Shown here: one piece after another, positions 1 to 23,806 of the stretch
Numbering within the stretch: position 1 is the first letter of the stretch
How the letters are laid out: each line of letters begins with the position of its first letter
Source of the DNA: Nocardia gamkensis NBRC 108242
GTDB lineage: Bacteria > Actinomycetota > Actinomycetes > Mycobacteriales > Mycobacteriaceae
Direction: 5' to 3'
Length of the DNA stretch: 64,000 nt
Assembly (NCBI RefSeq): GCF_001612985.1
Contig: NZ_BDBM01000005.1
Location: 1 to 64,000, forward strand
Program-made: the position numbers and the translations under genes
The notes under the pieces: model-generated
Told to the model about the DNA's origin: nothing
Seen by the model: only the letters and a program-made list of their open reading frames with translations
The model's database searches: none

Positions 1-16055
<16,055 letters not shown>

Positions 16056-16453
16056 CAGAGCCTCCTACTCGGCGAAAGAACCGCTGTCCGAACGCTTTTG
16101 GGCAGCACGAACAAGCCGCTACACCCGGCTGCCCAGTCCGGGCGCATGGCGTGAACACCACGTGCGATTCGATGAGAAGCGCGAGCGATGCGAAGGGCAT
16201 CGCGCGGAATTCGGCAGATCCTCCAACGTCATCGCCGTGGAGCGGACGCCACGGCTTATGTCAGCTACGTCACACGGTCGTCATCCGTGCAGTGCGAACA
16301 TTAGGCGCTTCCGTAATAAAAAGGAACTATTTGCACTAAAAACTTCTGGACAGACGTCCAATGCGGCTACCAGCGGCGGAAGTCCAGGACAGACCTGGGC
16401 GCGCGACCGCGTTCGATCACGGCGAAGCGTGCGCACACCGATGGCTGTGGAGA
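16056..16453 (-). promoter_or_regulatory. NRPS leader and promoter region, no gene
   Basis: These 398 bases between the GAF regulator stop and the NRPS start hold no supported gene. The stretch around 16290-16350 is clearly more AT-rich than its surroundings and is the likely promoter area for the NRPS. A short inverted repeat (CCAGG, five bases, CCTGG) lies at 16384-16398. I looked for an IdeR/DmdR iron box and found none, so iron control is not supported here. Confidence 0.4.
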
Positions 16454-17821
16454 TTATGAGCCGAAACGTTGCATTCGCGTTGCATCGGCGCCGAGGCGGC
16501 GATCCAGCACCCGGATCTTGGCCTCGATCTGCGCATACAGCGGCGAGTCACGATCCACCGTGGCCCGGTAGGCCGCCCATGCCGCGGCGTCGTCGCGCCC
16601 CTCCGGGCAAGCGGTCCACCGGCGCAGCGCCGCGGCGTCTCCCGATCCCAGCACCGCGGTACGCAATCGCACCCGCAGTTCGTCGCGAATGTCGATGATT
16701 CCCGGCGCGCTCGAACGCGGCAGCACCGGCCCGGCATAGAGCCGTAATGCGGAATCGACATCACCGGAGTCGAGCGCGGCGCGCAGCGCCTCCACATCGG
16801 TTGCGAGGGGAACGCGGAGACGGTAAGGCCGGGAGCCGAACACGGTCGGGCCGACCACCGCCCGCAACCGGGACACGGCCGCGCGAATGGTGCCGGTGTC
16901 CAGATCGGTGTCGTCGAGCAGCAGCGCGAGATGATCGGCGCCGAGCCCCTCCGGATGTTCGGCCAGCAGCAACAGGATCTCGGCATGCCGCTGCGACAAG
17001 GGCACGCGATCATCCGCGACGCTCAATTGCGGCTGCCCGAGGCCGAGCACATCGAGCGCGAGCCTGCCCGCCGGATGCGGCGGCGCCGGGTCGCGTCTGC
17101 CGCGACCCGTTCCGCGCTCCCCGGACCGCATCGCGGTGAGCAGCAAGTCCATTTCCGCGGCGGTGGCGGTGGCCTTGACCAGCGCGAGGATCTCCGGTTT
17201 GGCCACGCGGACGCCGCCGGCGATCATCAGCACGCCGACCAGCCTTCCGTCCGGATCGTGCACCGGCGCCGCCGCGCCGGTGAGCTGGTGCATCCGGTGC
17301 AGGAAGTGTTCCGGGCCGTGGATCCAGGCGGCGCGCCCGGTGCGCACCACCAGGCCGACCGCATTCGTGCCGATCCGGCGCTCGCTCAGATCGTCGCCTG
17401 CGCGCAGGCCGATCTGCGCGGCGGCCGCGACCTGCTCGGCGCCGCCGTGCACCGAGAGCACCCGGCCGAACTGATCGGCGACCACGACGATCAAACCCGT
17501 TCTGGCCGTGTCCTGTACGAGCAATTTGTCGATCAGAGGCATCAGGGCGGCAATCGGATGGGCCTGGAGATAGCGCTGCAAATCGGCCCCGCGCAGGCCG
17601 CGACCGTCGACCGCGTCCATCGGATCGATCCCGCCGCGCACGCTGCGCAGCCAGGACTCCAGCACGGCAGGGCGCAACAAACCGGCGAGCCGGGCAAGTT
17701 GATCGCCGCCCGCGCTGAGATATCCGTGCGCCTGCGCGGCGTAGACTTCGAGCGCACCGAGTTGGGCGCCCGGCTCGACGCCCGGCCGTGGGGGTCGCCC
17801 ACCTGCGATGTTGCTGACCAT
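16454..17821 (-). CDS. GAF-domain transcriptional regulator with winged-helix C-terminus
   Basis: The protein has about 455 residues if translated from ATG at 17821, which has an AAGG-containing ribosome site; an upstream ATG at 17869 is less likely. The N-terminal half contains a GAF sensor domain with the ERRIGTNAVG and GAAAPVHDPDGRLVGV stretches typical of actinobacterial AcoR-like regulators. The C-terminal third looks like a BTAD/OmpR-type winged helix (SQRHAEILLLLAEHPEG, then a SRLRAVVG helix). Homologues often sit beside alcohol or aldehyde dehydrogenase genes. Here it lies 76 bases downstream of mftG on the same strand, and upstream of the NRPS, so it could control either. The ligand is unknown. 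The family call is good; the regulated targets are inference. Confidence 0.8.
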   Translation of the reverse strand: MVSNIAGGRPPRPGVEPGAQLGALEVYAAQAHGYLSAGGDQLARLAGLLRPAVLESWLRSVRGGIDPMDAVDGRGLRGADLQRYLQAHPIAALMPLIDKLLVQDTARTGLIVVVADQFGRVLSVHGGAEQVAAAAQIGLRAGDDLSERRIGTNAVGLVVRTGRAAWIHGPEHFLHRMHQLTGAAAPVHDPDGRLVGVLMIAGGVRVAKPEILALVKATATAAEMDLLLTAMRSGERGTGRGRRDPAPPHPAGRLALDVLGLGQPQLSVADDRVPLSQRHAEILLLLAEHPEGLGADHLALLLDDTDLDTGTIRAAVSRLRAVVGPTVFGSRPYRLRVPLATDVEALRAALDSGDVDSALRLYAGPVLPRSSAPGIIDIRDELRVRLRTAVLGSGDAAALRRWTACPEGRDDAAAWAAYRATVDRDSPLYAQIEAKIRVLDRRLGADATRMQRFGS

Positions 17822-17897
17822 TTGCCTTTCTTTCCGCCCCAAACTGTACCGGCGCATACCGGGCGGCACCGACCGATGTTCGGGTTTGTCCGCCAGG

Positions 17898-19361
17898 TCA
17901 CACCCGATGCCGACCCCGGCAATGCGCGGCCACCTTTTCCGCGATCATCATGGTTGTGGCCTGCGGCCCACGACCCAGTGGCACCGGCACGACGGACAGA
18001 TCCACTATCGACAACCCGGTTACTCCGTGCACCCGGCACAGCTCGTCCACCACGGCCGCCGCGTCGTTTTCCCGGCCCATTCGGCAGGTGCCGGATAAAT
18101 GTTGCGAAGTGGCGAGATTCGCGCGTAACCAAGCGTCGAGATCCCCGGTCCGCGGAATCGGATCGACCGGCCGCGCGTTCATCCGGCGCAGCAGCTCGCC
18201 CGCGGTCGCCACCGCTTCGCACAGCCGGGCACGATCCGTCTCCGCGGCGAGGTATCGATAATCGATGAGCGGCGCGACGCCCGGTTCGGCCGATCGCAAG
18301 CGGAGCGTCCCGGAGGACCGCGGGCGCATCAGCGTGACGCCGAGCCTGCGCACCCCGGGGGTGAAGGACACGGCGTAGGGGCGGATTTCGACATCGCCGA
18401 CCTCGAGCACGGTCTCCAGCGGGACGGTCGGCGGTTCGGCCAGGTCGAGCAGGTAGGAGATCCCCACTTCCGGATGGTCGCCGAGCCAGGCGCCGACCGG
18501 TGCGGCGTGCACGACCGGGATGCCGAGCGGTCGAAGCTGCCGCGGGTCGCCGATGCCCGAACGCAGCAGCAGCGCGGCCGACTCGATCGCCCCCGCGCAG
18601 AGCACGATGCGGTCGGCCCATTCGACGCCGCTCTCGCCGTCGCGGAGCCACTCGACGCCGACCGCCCGCGTCCCGTCGAAACGGACGCGCGTGACCAACG
18701 TTTCTCCGCGCACCGTCAAGTTCGGGCGGTCCAGAGCGGGCAGCAGATAGCCGATGGCCGGGCCGATCCGCCTGCCGTGGTCGCGATTGCACGGCACGCG
18801 GCCTACACCCTCTCCGCTGTCGGGGGCATTGAGATCGGGCACCTCGGCGAACCCGGCGGCGAGGCAGGCGTCCGTGAACACCGCACTGACCGGGGCGGGA
18901 TCCGCGGTGCGCACCACCGGAATCGGGCCCCGATCACCGTGCCAAGGTCGATCGCCGAAGTCCAGGTCGCGCTCGGTCCGGCAGTAGAACGGCAGCACCG
19001 CGTCCGACGACCAGGTGTCCGAGCCGCCGAGCACCCGGTTCCAGTCCTCGAAGTCCGCCGCCGTGGCGCGGACGAAGTAGCCGCCGTTGACCGCGCCCGA
19101 CCCGCCGATCACCTTGCCGCGCACGATGGTTCCCGGCACGGGCGGGTCCCCGGCGAGAACGACCTCGTAGCGCCACAGCCACCCCACTTCCGGTCCGATC
19201 GGCAACGCCGCCGCGTCCAGCAACTCGGCGGGCATCGCGTCGAGGCCCGTCCACAGCGGACCGGCCTCGAGCAGCCGCACCGCGTGCGCCGGATCGGCGC
19301 TCAACCGCTCCGCGAGGACACACCCGGCGGTACCGCCCCCGACGATGAGTGTGTCGGCCAT
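17898..19361 (-). CDS. mftG: Mycofactocin-associated GMC oxidoreductase MftG
   Basis: This is a 487-residue FAD enzyme of the glucose-methanol-choline family. The dinucleotide-binding motif GGGTAG is at residues 8-13. The GMC signature (GKVIGGSGAVNGG) follows near residue 85, and the C-terminal catalytic region contains SQHLSGTCRMG and GPQATTMMIAEK. In mycobacteria MftG re-oxidises mycofactocinol and passes electrons to the respiratory chain. The start ATG at 19361 has GGGAG 6 bases upstream. It lies 55 bases after mftF on the same strand, in the usual mft order. The position next to mftF makes the assignment stronger than for a generic GMC enzyme. Confidence 0.92.
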   Translation of the reverse strand: MADTLIVGGGTAGCVLAERLSADPAHAVRLLEAGPLWTGLDAMPAELLDAAALPIGPEVGWLWRYEVVLAGDPPVPGTIVRGKVIGGSGAVNGGYFVRATAADFEDWNRVLGGSDTWSSDAVLPFYCRTERDLDFGDRPWHGDRGPIPVVRTADPAPVSAVFTDACLAAGFAEVPDLNAPDSGEGVGRVPCNRDHGRRIGPAIGYLLPALDRPNLTVRGETLVTRVRFDGTRAVGVEWLRDGESGVEWADRIVLCAGAIESAALLLRSGIGDPRQLRPLGIPVVHAAPVGAWLGDHPEVGISYLLDLAEPPTVPLETVLEVGDVEIRPYAVSFTPGVRRLGVTLMRPRSSGTLRLRSAEPGVAPLIDYRYLAAETDRARLCEAVATAGELLRRMNARPVDPIPRTGDLDAWLRANLATSQHLSGTCRMGRENDAAAVVDELCRVHGVTGLSIVDLSVVPVPLGRGPQATTMMIAEKVAAHCRGRHRV

Positions 19362-19416
19362 TCGGACTCCCGTTCGGTAGCCAAGATCCAGGGTCGTCGC
19401 GGGTCGTACGAGTCGA

Positions 19417-20826
19417 TCAGCGCGAGGGCGTGGTGGGTTTCAGCGCTTCCACGCTGCGCGCGCGGAACGCGCCGAGCCACAGGCCGGTGCCGTAGGCGAT
19501 GTCGTCGAGACGCTTGTAGGCCACGTAGCGCACGGGATCGAGGCCGCCCGCGTCCCGGTGGGTGAACCAGTCGGCCAGGCCGTCGGCGAGGGCCATGGTG
19601 ATCGCGATGCGCCGGACGCGCCGCGACAGGACCATCGCCACCAGCGTGATCGGCCAGTAGTGCCTGCACATCGCCGACGCCATCCGCCAGAGCCCGGCGA
19701 AGAAGCCGCGCGCCAGATAGATCGCGGCGATCCGGGTGGGGTTGTCCAGTTCGGCGAAGACGCGCCGCAATCGGGCCAGCGCGGTGATCAGGGTGCCGAT
19801 GCCGCCGAGCAGCCCCCACTTGGTCAGCGTGGCGAACAGGAACGCGGCCAGCAACGTCCAGGACGGCACCGACAGCGGTGACACCGTGCCCGCGTGCCGA
19901 TCGCCCAGCGGTGCGGCGCCGGTGCCGTAGAACAGCTTCCGGCCGAACCAGGCGCGGAAGCGCACCCGGTGGTCGTGCGCCACGTGCGCCGCGGGCTCGT
20001 AGCGCAGCCGCCAGCCCGCCCGCTCCAGCCGCCAGCACAGGTCGACGTCCTCGGCGACGTGCATGGACTCGTCGAAACCGCCCTGTTCCAGCAGCGCCCT
20101 GCGCCGCGCCAGCAGCGCCGCGCTCGGCACGTAGGACACCAGCCCGCCCGAGTGCACGGCAGCCTCGCGCCTGCCCAGGTCGAGCGAGGAGCGGGTGTGC
20201 TCGTAGCGCGCCAGCGCGTTGGACTCCGGGTCCAGCGCGACGATCCGCGGGGCCACCAGCGCCACCCCAGGGTCGCTGAAGTGGCCGAGCATCACCTCCA
20301 GCCATCCGCTGCGCGGCACCACGTCGCTGTCCAGGAACGCGACGAAGTCGGTTGTCGCCGCGCGCAAGCCGGCGTTGCGTGCGGCGGCGGGCCCCTGCTT
20401 GCGGTCGTGCCGCAGCACGGTCACCCGGCAGCGGGTACCTCGGTTGCGCGGGATCCGGACCGGCTGGTCGGACCCGTCGTCGACCACGACGACGTTGTGC
20501 CCGCGCAACGCGGCGAGCAGGCGAGCCAGACCCTCGGCGTTGTTGTGCAGCGGCACGATGACGGTGACGTCCTCCGGCGACGGCAGCAGGCGGGGGCGGG
20601 GATTGGCCACTCCGGAGTCGAGCAGCCGTCTGGCAACGACAGCGGACTTCGGGCCGGTCACCTCGAGGTACCCGTCGCCGATCATCTCGGCGGCCTCCGG
20701 GGCAAGTCGCAGCAACCTGGCCGGCGAACCGCCGATCAGAACCCGCCCGCCGGAGTATGCGCGTACCCGGGGATCGATCCGCACCCCGAATCCATCGGGC
20801 AGGCGATCATGGCGCATTCCTGGCAT
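19417..20826 (-). CDS. mftF: Mycofactocin glycosyltransferase MftF
   Basis: This is a family 2 glycosyltransferase of about 469 residues that would oligoglycosylate premycofactocin. The N-terminal [10 protein letters not shown] and [10 protein letters not shown] stretches are typical of MftF. The GT-A core has [17 protein letters not shown] and a LDSDV metal site. C-terminal hydrophobic segments (around [20 protein letters not shown]) suggest membrane attachment. The start is uncertain: ATG at 20826 or 20817 is preferred over one at 20853 because homologues begin close to LPDGF, but none has a strong ribosome site. It is separated from mftBC by about 220 bases containing a strong hairpin, where mftD and mftE would normally be. 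Confidence 0.93.
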   Translation of the reverse strand: MPGMRHDRLPDGFGVRIDPRVRAYSGGRVLIGGSPARLLRLAPEAAEMIGDGYLEVTGPKSAVVARRLLDSGVANPRPRLLPSPEDVTVIVPLHNNAEGLARLLAALRGHNVVVVDDGSDQPVRIPRNRGTRCRVTVLRHDRKQGPAAARNAGLRAATTDFVAFLDSDVVPRSGWLEVMLGHFSDPGVALVAPRIVALDPESNALARYEHTRSSLDLGRREAAVHSGGLVSYVPSAALLARRRALLEQGGFDESMHVAEDVDLCWRLERAGWRLRYEPAAHVAHDHRVRFRAWFGRKLFYGTGAAPLGDRHAGTVSPLSVPSWTLLAAFLFATLTKWGLLGGIGTLITALARLRRVFAELDNPTRIAAIYLARGFFAGLWRMASAMCRHYWPITLVAMVLSRRVRRIAITMALADGLADWFTHRDAGGLDPVRYVAYKRLDDIAYGTGLWLGAFRARSVEALKPTTPSR

Positions 20827-20974
20827 GCTAGGCGGAGTTTCGCGGCCAGACATCAACAGTCCGGAAAAAACGGCAGATTTCCGGGCGAAACCGGCCCGCC
20901 ACCGGAAGCGGCCCGCGCGGCACCCGATGCCGAGAGTTCGCCGACAGCCGTTTCCCAGCATCCGGCAACGCGAC

Positions 20975-21007
20975 GGCTATCGCCCGGTCGTGGACCGGAC
21001 GATAGCC
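20975..21007 (-). terminator. Hairpin 3' of mftBC
   Basis: The arms GGCTATCG and CGATAGCC enclose a second perfect pair, CCGGTC and GACCGG, around a GTG loop. This gives 14 paired bases with one C-A mismatch. It lies 41 bases after the mftBC stop. There is no T-tract on either side, so it would be an I-shaped terminator of the kind common in actinobacteria, or a processing or attenuation site. Confidence 0.6.
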
Positions 21008-21048
21008 ATGGCCGCACTGCTAGCACACTTTTGGCAAACTCCATTGCC

Positions 21049-22590
21049 TCAGGCCAGCGGACTCTCGTCGCAAGCCCGCGACGGGCGGCGTTCCGGCGCG
21101 AAGCCGGCCGGGCGCGTCGCGCTCAACGTCAACGGGACCGGTGTACTCTTGCGCCCGCCCGCGCGGGGGGCGACCCGGCGGGAATGGTCGACCGACGAAC
21201 GCGGGATCATCCGCGCGGTGTCGGCCAGCGCCGCCTCACCGTAGCCCTGGACGCACTCCGGATCCGGACCGTCGGCGGGCAACCCGGTGAAGAACTTCGC
21301 CGCCATGCAGCCGCCCCGGCAGGCGTCGTAGTGGCTGCACGACGCGCACGCGCCGCCTCCGCTGGGCTCGCGCAGCTCCCCGAACAGGTCCGAGGACCGC
21401 CACACGGCGCCGAAACCGCCGTCGGCCACGACGTTTCCGGCACGGAATCGATCGTGGATGGCGAACGGGCAGGCATAGACGTCACCGACCGGATCGACCA
21501 GGCAGACCACCCGGCCCGCGCCGCACATGTTCAAGCCCGGCAGCGTCTGACCGAACGCCGAGAGGTGGAAGAACGAGTCGCCGGTGAGCACACCCTCCCC
21601 GTTGCGCAGCAGCCAGTCGTAGAGCACCCGCTGCTGATCGGGCGTCGGGTGCAGCTCGTCCCATACGTCCGCACCCCGCCCCGACGGCCGCAGCCTGGTC
21701 AGTCGCAAGGTGGCGCCGTACCTTTCGGCGATGGCGCGGAACTCGTCGAGCTGTCCGATGTTGTGCCTGGTCGCCACCACCGACAGTTTCGCGTCCCGGA
21801 AACCCGCCGCGGCGAGGTTCTCCAGCGCGCGAATGGCCATGGCGTAGGAGCCGGGCCCGCGCACGGCGTCGTTGACCGCGGCGTCGGCGCCGTCCAGCGA
21901 CACCTGCACGTCGACGTAGTCGCTGGCCGCCAGCCGGGCCGCGACCTCGGGCGTGATCCGCACCCCGTTGGTGGAGAACTTCACGCCCACGTGGTGCGCG
22001 GTCGCGTAGTCGACCAGCTCCCAGAAGTCCGGGCGCACCGTGGGCTCGCCGCCGCCGATGTTCACGTAGAACACCTGCATGCGCTCGAACTCGTCGATCA
22101 GCGCCTTGCACTGCTCGGTGCTCAGCTCGCGCGGGTCCCGGCGGCCCGAGGAGGACAGGCAGTGCACGCAGGAGAGGTTGCAGGCGTAGGTGAGCTCCCA
22201 GGTCAGGCAGATCGGCGCGGCCAAGCCGGACTCGAAGCGATCGACCAGGCGCACCGCCCCGGCCGACGGGACCGTCCCCGCCGCCGGAGCAGCGTTCGTG
22301 ATCGCCGCCGGCATCGGCGCGCCTTCCGGCGCACCGATGATCATGTCCGAATCGGCGAGCTGGGTCAGCGCGTCGACGTAGACGCCCGCGCCCGCCTCCG
22401 GCACGCCTGCGGCGTGCAAGGCGGTGCGGGCCGACGCGTGCTCCGGTAGCGAGCGGACGATCTCGACGATCCGCGGACTCTTCAGGAAGGACAGCTTGCG
22501 CGTGCCGAAGTGGTAGAGCAGCGCGCCGAACGGCTCCGGGCGCAGCGCCACACGCGGGTGCAGCTGCCAGCGGGTATCGAGATCGAGCAT
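21049..22590 (-). CDS. mftBC: MftB-MftC fusion: mycofactocin peptide chaperone plus radical SAM maturase
   Basis: A single 513-residue frame joins two proteins that are separate genes in M. tuberculosis. Residues 1-87 match MftB, the RRE-type peptide chaperone (PEPFGALLYHFGTRKLSFLKS). An Ala/Pro-rich linker follows to about residue 112. The rest matches MftC, which decarboxylates and cyclises the C-terminal Val-Tyr of MftA. The radical SAM cluster cysteines are C137, C141 and C144 (CNLSCVHC), GGGEP follows at 179-183, and SPASM cysteines include C356, C363, C374, C415, C418, C424, C428 and C446. Every catalytic element is present. The gene begins 16 bases after the mftA stop, so both are probably on one transcript. 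Confidence 0.95.
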   Translation of the reverse strand: MLDLDTRWQLHPRVALRPEPFGALLYHFGTRKLSFLKSPRIVEIVRSLPEHASARTALHAAGVPEAGAGVYVDALTQLADSDMIIGAPEGAPMPAAITNAAPAAGTVPSAGAVRLVDRFESGLAAPICLTWELTYACNLSCVHCLSSSGRRDPRELSTEQCKALIDEFERMQVFYVNIGGGEPTVRPDFWELVDYATAHHVGVKFSTNGVRITPEVAARLAASDYVDVQVSLDGADAAVNDAVRGPGSYAMAIRALENLAAAGFRDAKLSVVATRHNIGQLDEFRAIAERYGATLRLTRLRPSGRGADVWDELHPTPDQQRVLYDWLLRNGEGVLTGDSFFHLSAFGQTLPGLNMCGAGRVVCLVDPVGDVYACPFAIHDRFRAGNVVADGGFGAVWRSSDLFGELREPSGGGACASCSHYDACRGGCMAAKFFTGLPADGPDPECVQGYGEAALADTARMIPRSSVDHSRRVAPRAGGRKSTPVPLTLSATRPAGFAPERRPSRACDESPLA

Positions 22591-22606
22591 CGTTGTCCGC
22601 CGCCCG

Positions 22607-22756
22607 TCAGTAGACGCCGCACATGCCGTCGATGGACACCTCTTCGATGAGGCTCTCCTCGACCAGCGGCGCCTCTTCGGCCGACCGCGCGGCGGCCGTC
22701 TCCATCCGTCCGGTGTTGTCGGTGTCGGTGTGTCCGTTGGACCCGTATTCCGGCAT
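22607..22756 (-). CDS. mftA: Mycofactocin precursor peptide MftA
   Basis: This short gene encodes 49 residues ending in EEVSIDGMCGVY, the invariant C-terminus of MftA whose final Val-Tyr pair becomes the mycofactocin core. ATG at 22756 is preferred because GGAGG lies 5 bases upstream; an upstream in-frame ATG at 22813 would give 68 residues. The acidic stretch before the core (APLVEESLIEE) is the region bound by MftB. The peptide is longer than the roughly 30-residue mycobacterial precursor, mainly through an N-terminal extension. It stands first in the minus-strand mft set. Confidence 0.95.
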   Translation of the reverse strand: MPEYGSNGHTDTDNTGRMETAAARSAEEAPLVEESLIEEVSIDGMCGVY

Positions 22757-23106
22757 GGCTACCTCCGCGAGCGCGATCCGAGTGCGAACTGCGTCGGTGC
22801 AGTTCGTGCTCACACAATAACGTCATCAACTGACAAAACAACAGGTTTCAGTCACCGAATCCGCGAAGCCCGAGATTCCGGTCGCCGCTCGGCCCGCGCG
22901 ACCGGCCCGTTCGCCGCCCGCCGAGGGCAGCAGGCGGCGACGGGAGCGATACCCGGCGCTCTAGACTGCGGATGGCAAGCAGCGGAACAGAATGTGACGG
23001 GCAACACAAGCCCGCGGCGGTAGAGGTGGCATGGGAGTCGGACGAATGCAGGCGAACGGGGGCGGCGGCACACAGTGGTGTGAGCATCGGGCCTGGAGGC
23101 GGAAGC
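22757..23106. promoter_or_regulatory. Divergent promoter region of mftA and the tetR gene
   Basis: This 350-base gap has an AT-rich patch at about 22810-22850 and contains an inverted repeat GTCA-N5-TGAC at 22822-22834, a plausible operator or promoter element for mftA. I could not place a convincing -35/-10 pair. Nothing coding is supported here. Confidence 0.4.
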
Positions 23107-23745
23107 TTGCGTAACCACGGAGGGCCCGCGAGCACCACGAGTCGAACGCTGTCGGAGTCCGAGATCGTCGAGGCCGCGCTGCGGGTGGTGCGCGAGGACG
23201 GCGTGGAGAAATTGTCGATGCGGCGACTATCCCGCGAACTCGGCGTCTCCCCGATGGCGCCCTACTACTACGTCGCCGACAAACGCGAGCTGCTGGACCT
23301 CGTCGCCAGCGCGGCGCTGACCGGACTGCGCACGCCACCGGCCGAATCCGGGTCGTGGCAGCATCGGCTGCGCGACCTGGTCGACCAGATCGACGAGAAG
23401 CTGCGCAAACATCCCGGCCTCGGCGACATCCTCATCGAGCAGATGCTCGGCAAACAGCTGGACCTGATCGCCGCGATCATGGACATCCTGGACGACGCGG
23501 GCTTCGGCGACCGCAACATCCTGGCCGCCTACGCGACCATCCACACCTACTTGTTCGGCCGCAGCCGGGTGAACCCGCGCGACCGCTCCGCCCCCGCCGA
23601 CGTCACACTGCCTCCCGTGGTCGAGCGGGCCACGCGGCACATCGGCGACCTGCGCGGACGCTACTCCTACGACTTCGGCATGGAGGTGCTGATCGCCGGG
23701 CTGGAGGCCCAGCTTGTCCGCCAGGCGGCGCCCGACGTACGATGA
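23107..23745 (+). CDS. TetR-family regulator, divergent from mftA
   Basis: The best start is TTG at 23107, with GGAGG at 23095-23099; a longer reading from ATG at 22972 adds about 45 residues of unlikely sequence. The N-terminal helix-turn-helix is clear (SESEIVEAALRVV, then LSRELGVSPMAPYYYVADK). The remaining C-terminal ligand domain resembles the TetR_C type. The position, divergent from mftA, is the one held by MftR in mycobacteria, but the helix-turn-helix differs from what I recall of MftR, so I do not assign that name. kshB follows 61 bases downstream on the same strand with its own KstR box between. Confidence 0.85.
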   Translation: MRNHGGPASTTSRTLSESEIVEAALRVVREDGVEKLSMRRLSRELGVSPMAPYYYVADKRELLDLVASAALTGLRTPPAESGSWQHRLRDLVDQIDEKLRKHPGLGDILIEQMLGKQLDLIAAIMDILDDAGFGDRNILAAYATIHTYLFGRSRVNPRDRSAPADVTLPPVVERATRHIGDLRGRYSYDFGMEVLIAGLEAQLVRQAAPDVR

Positions 23746-23748
23746 AAC

Positions 23749-23762
23749 TGAAACACGTTCTA
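23749..23762 (+). promoter_or_regulatory. KstR operator upstream of kshB
   Basis: TGAAACACGTTCTA matches the KstR consensus TNNAACNNGTTNNA at every fixed position. The dyad extends outward as AAACT on the left and AGTTT on the right. It starts 3 bases after the tetR stop and lies 44 bases before the kshB ATG. KstR represses cholesterol-catabolic genes until it binds a sterol CoA thioester, so kshB is probably sterol-inducible. Confidence 0.85.
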
Positions 23763-23806
23763 GTTTTTGCGTCGCGGGTAGCCCGTGCCAGGTTCGAGAG
23801 GACGAC

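Noticed and set aside
16141..16453. Iron box (IdeR/DmdR) before the NRPS
   Set aside because: Short TTAGG-like fragments are present, but no 19-base palindrome close to the consensus, so siderophore-type control is not supported by sequence.
23107..23745. MftR assignment for the TetR gene divergent from mftA
   Set aside because: The position fits, but the helix-turn-helix text is unlike what I recall for MftR. Without an alignment I keep the general TetR name.
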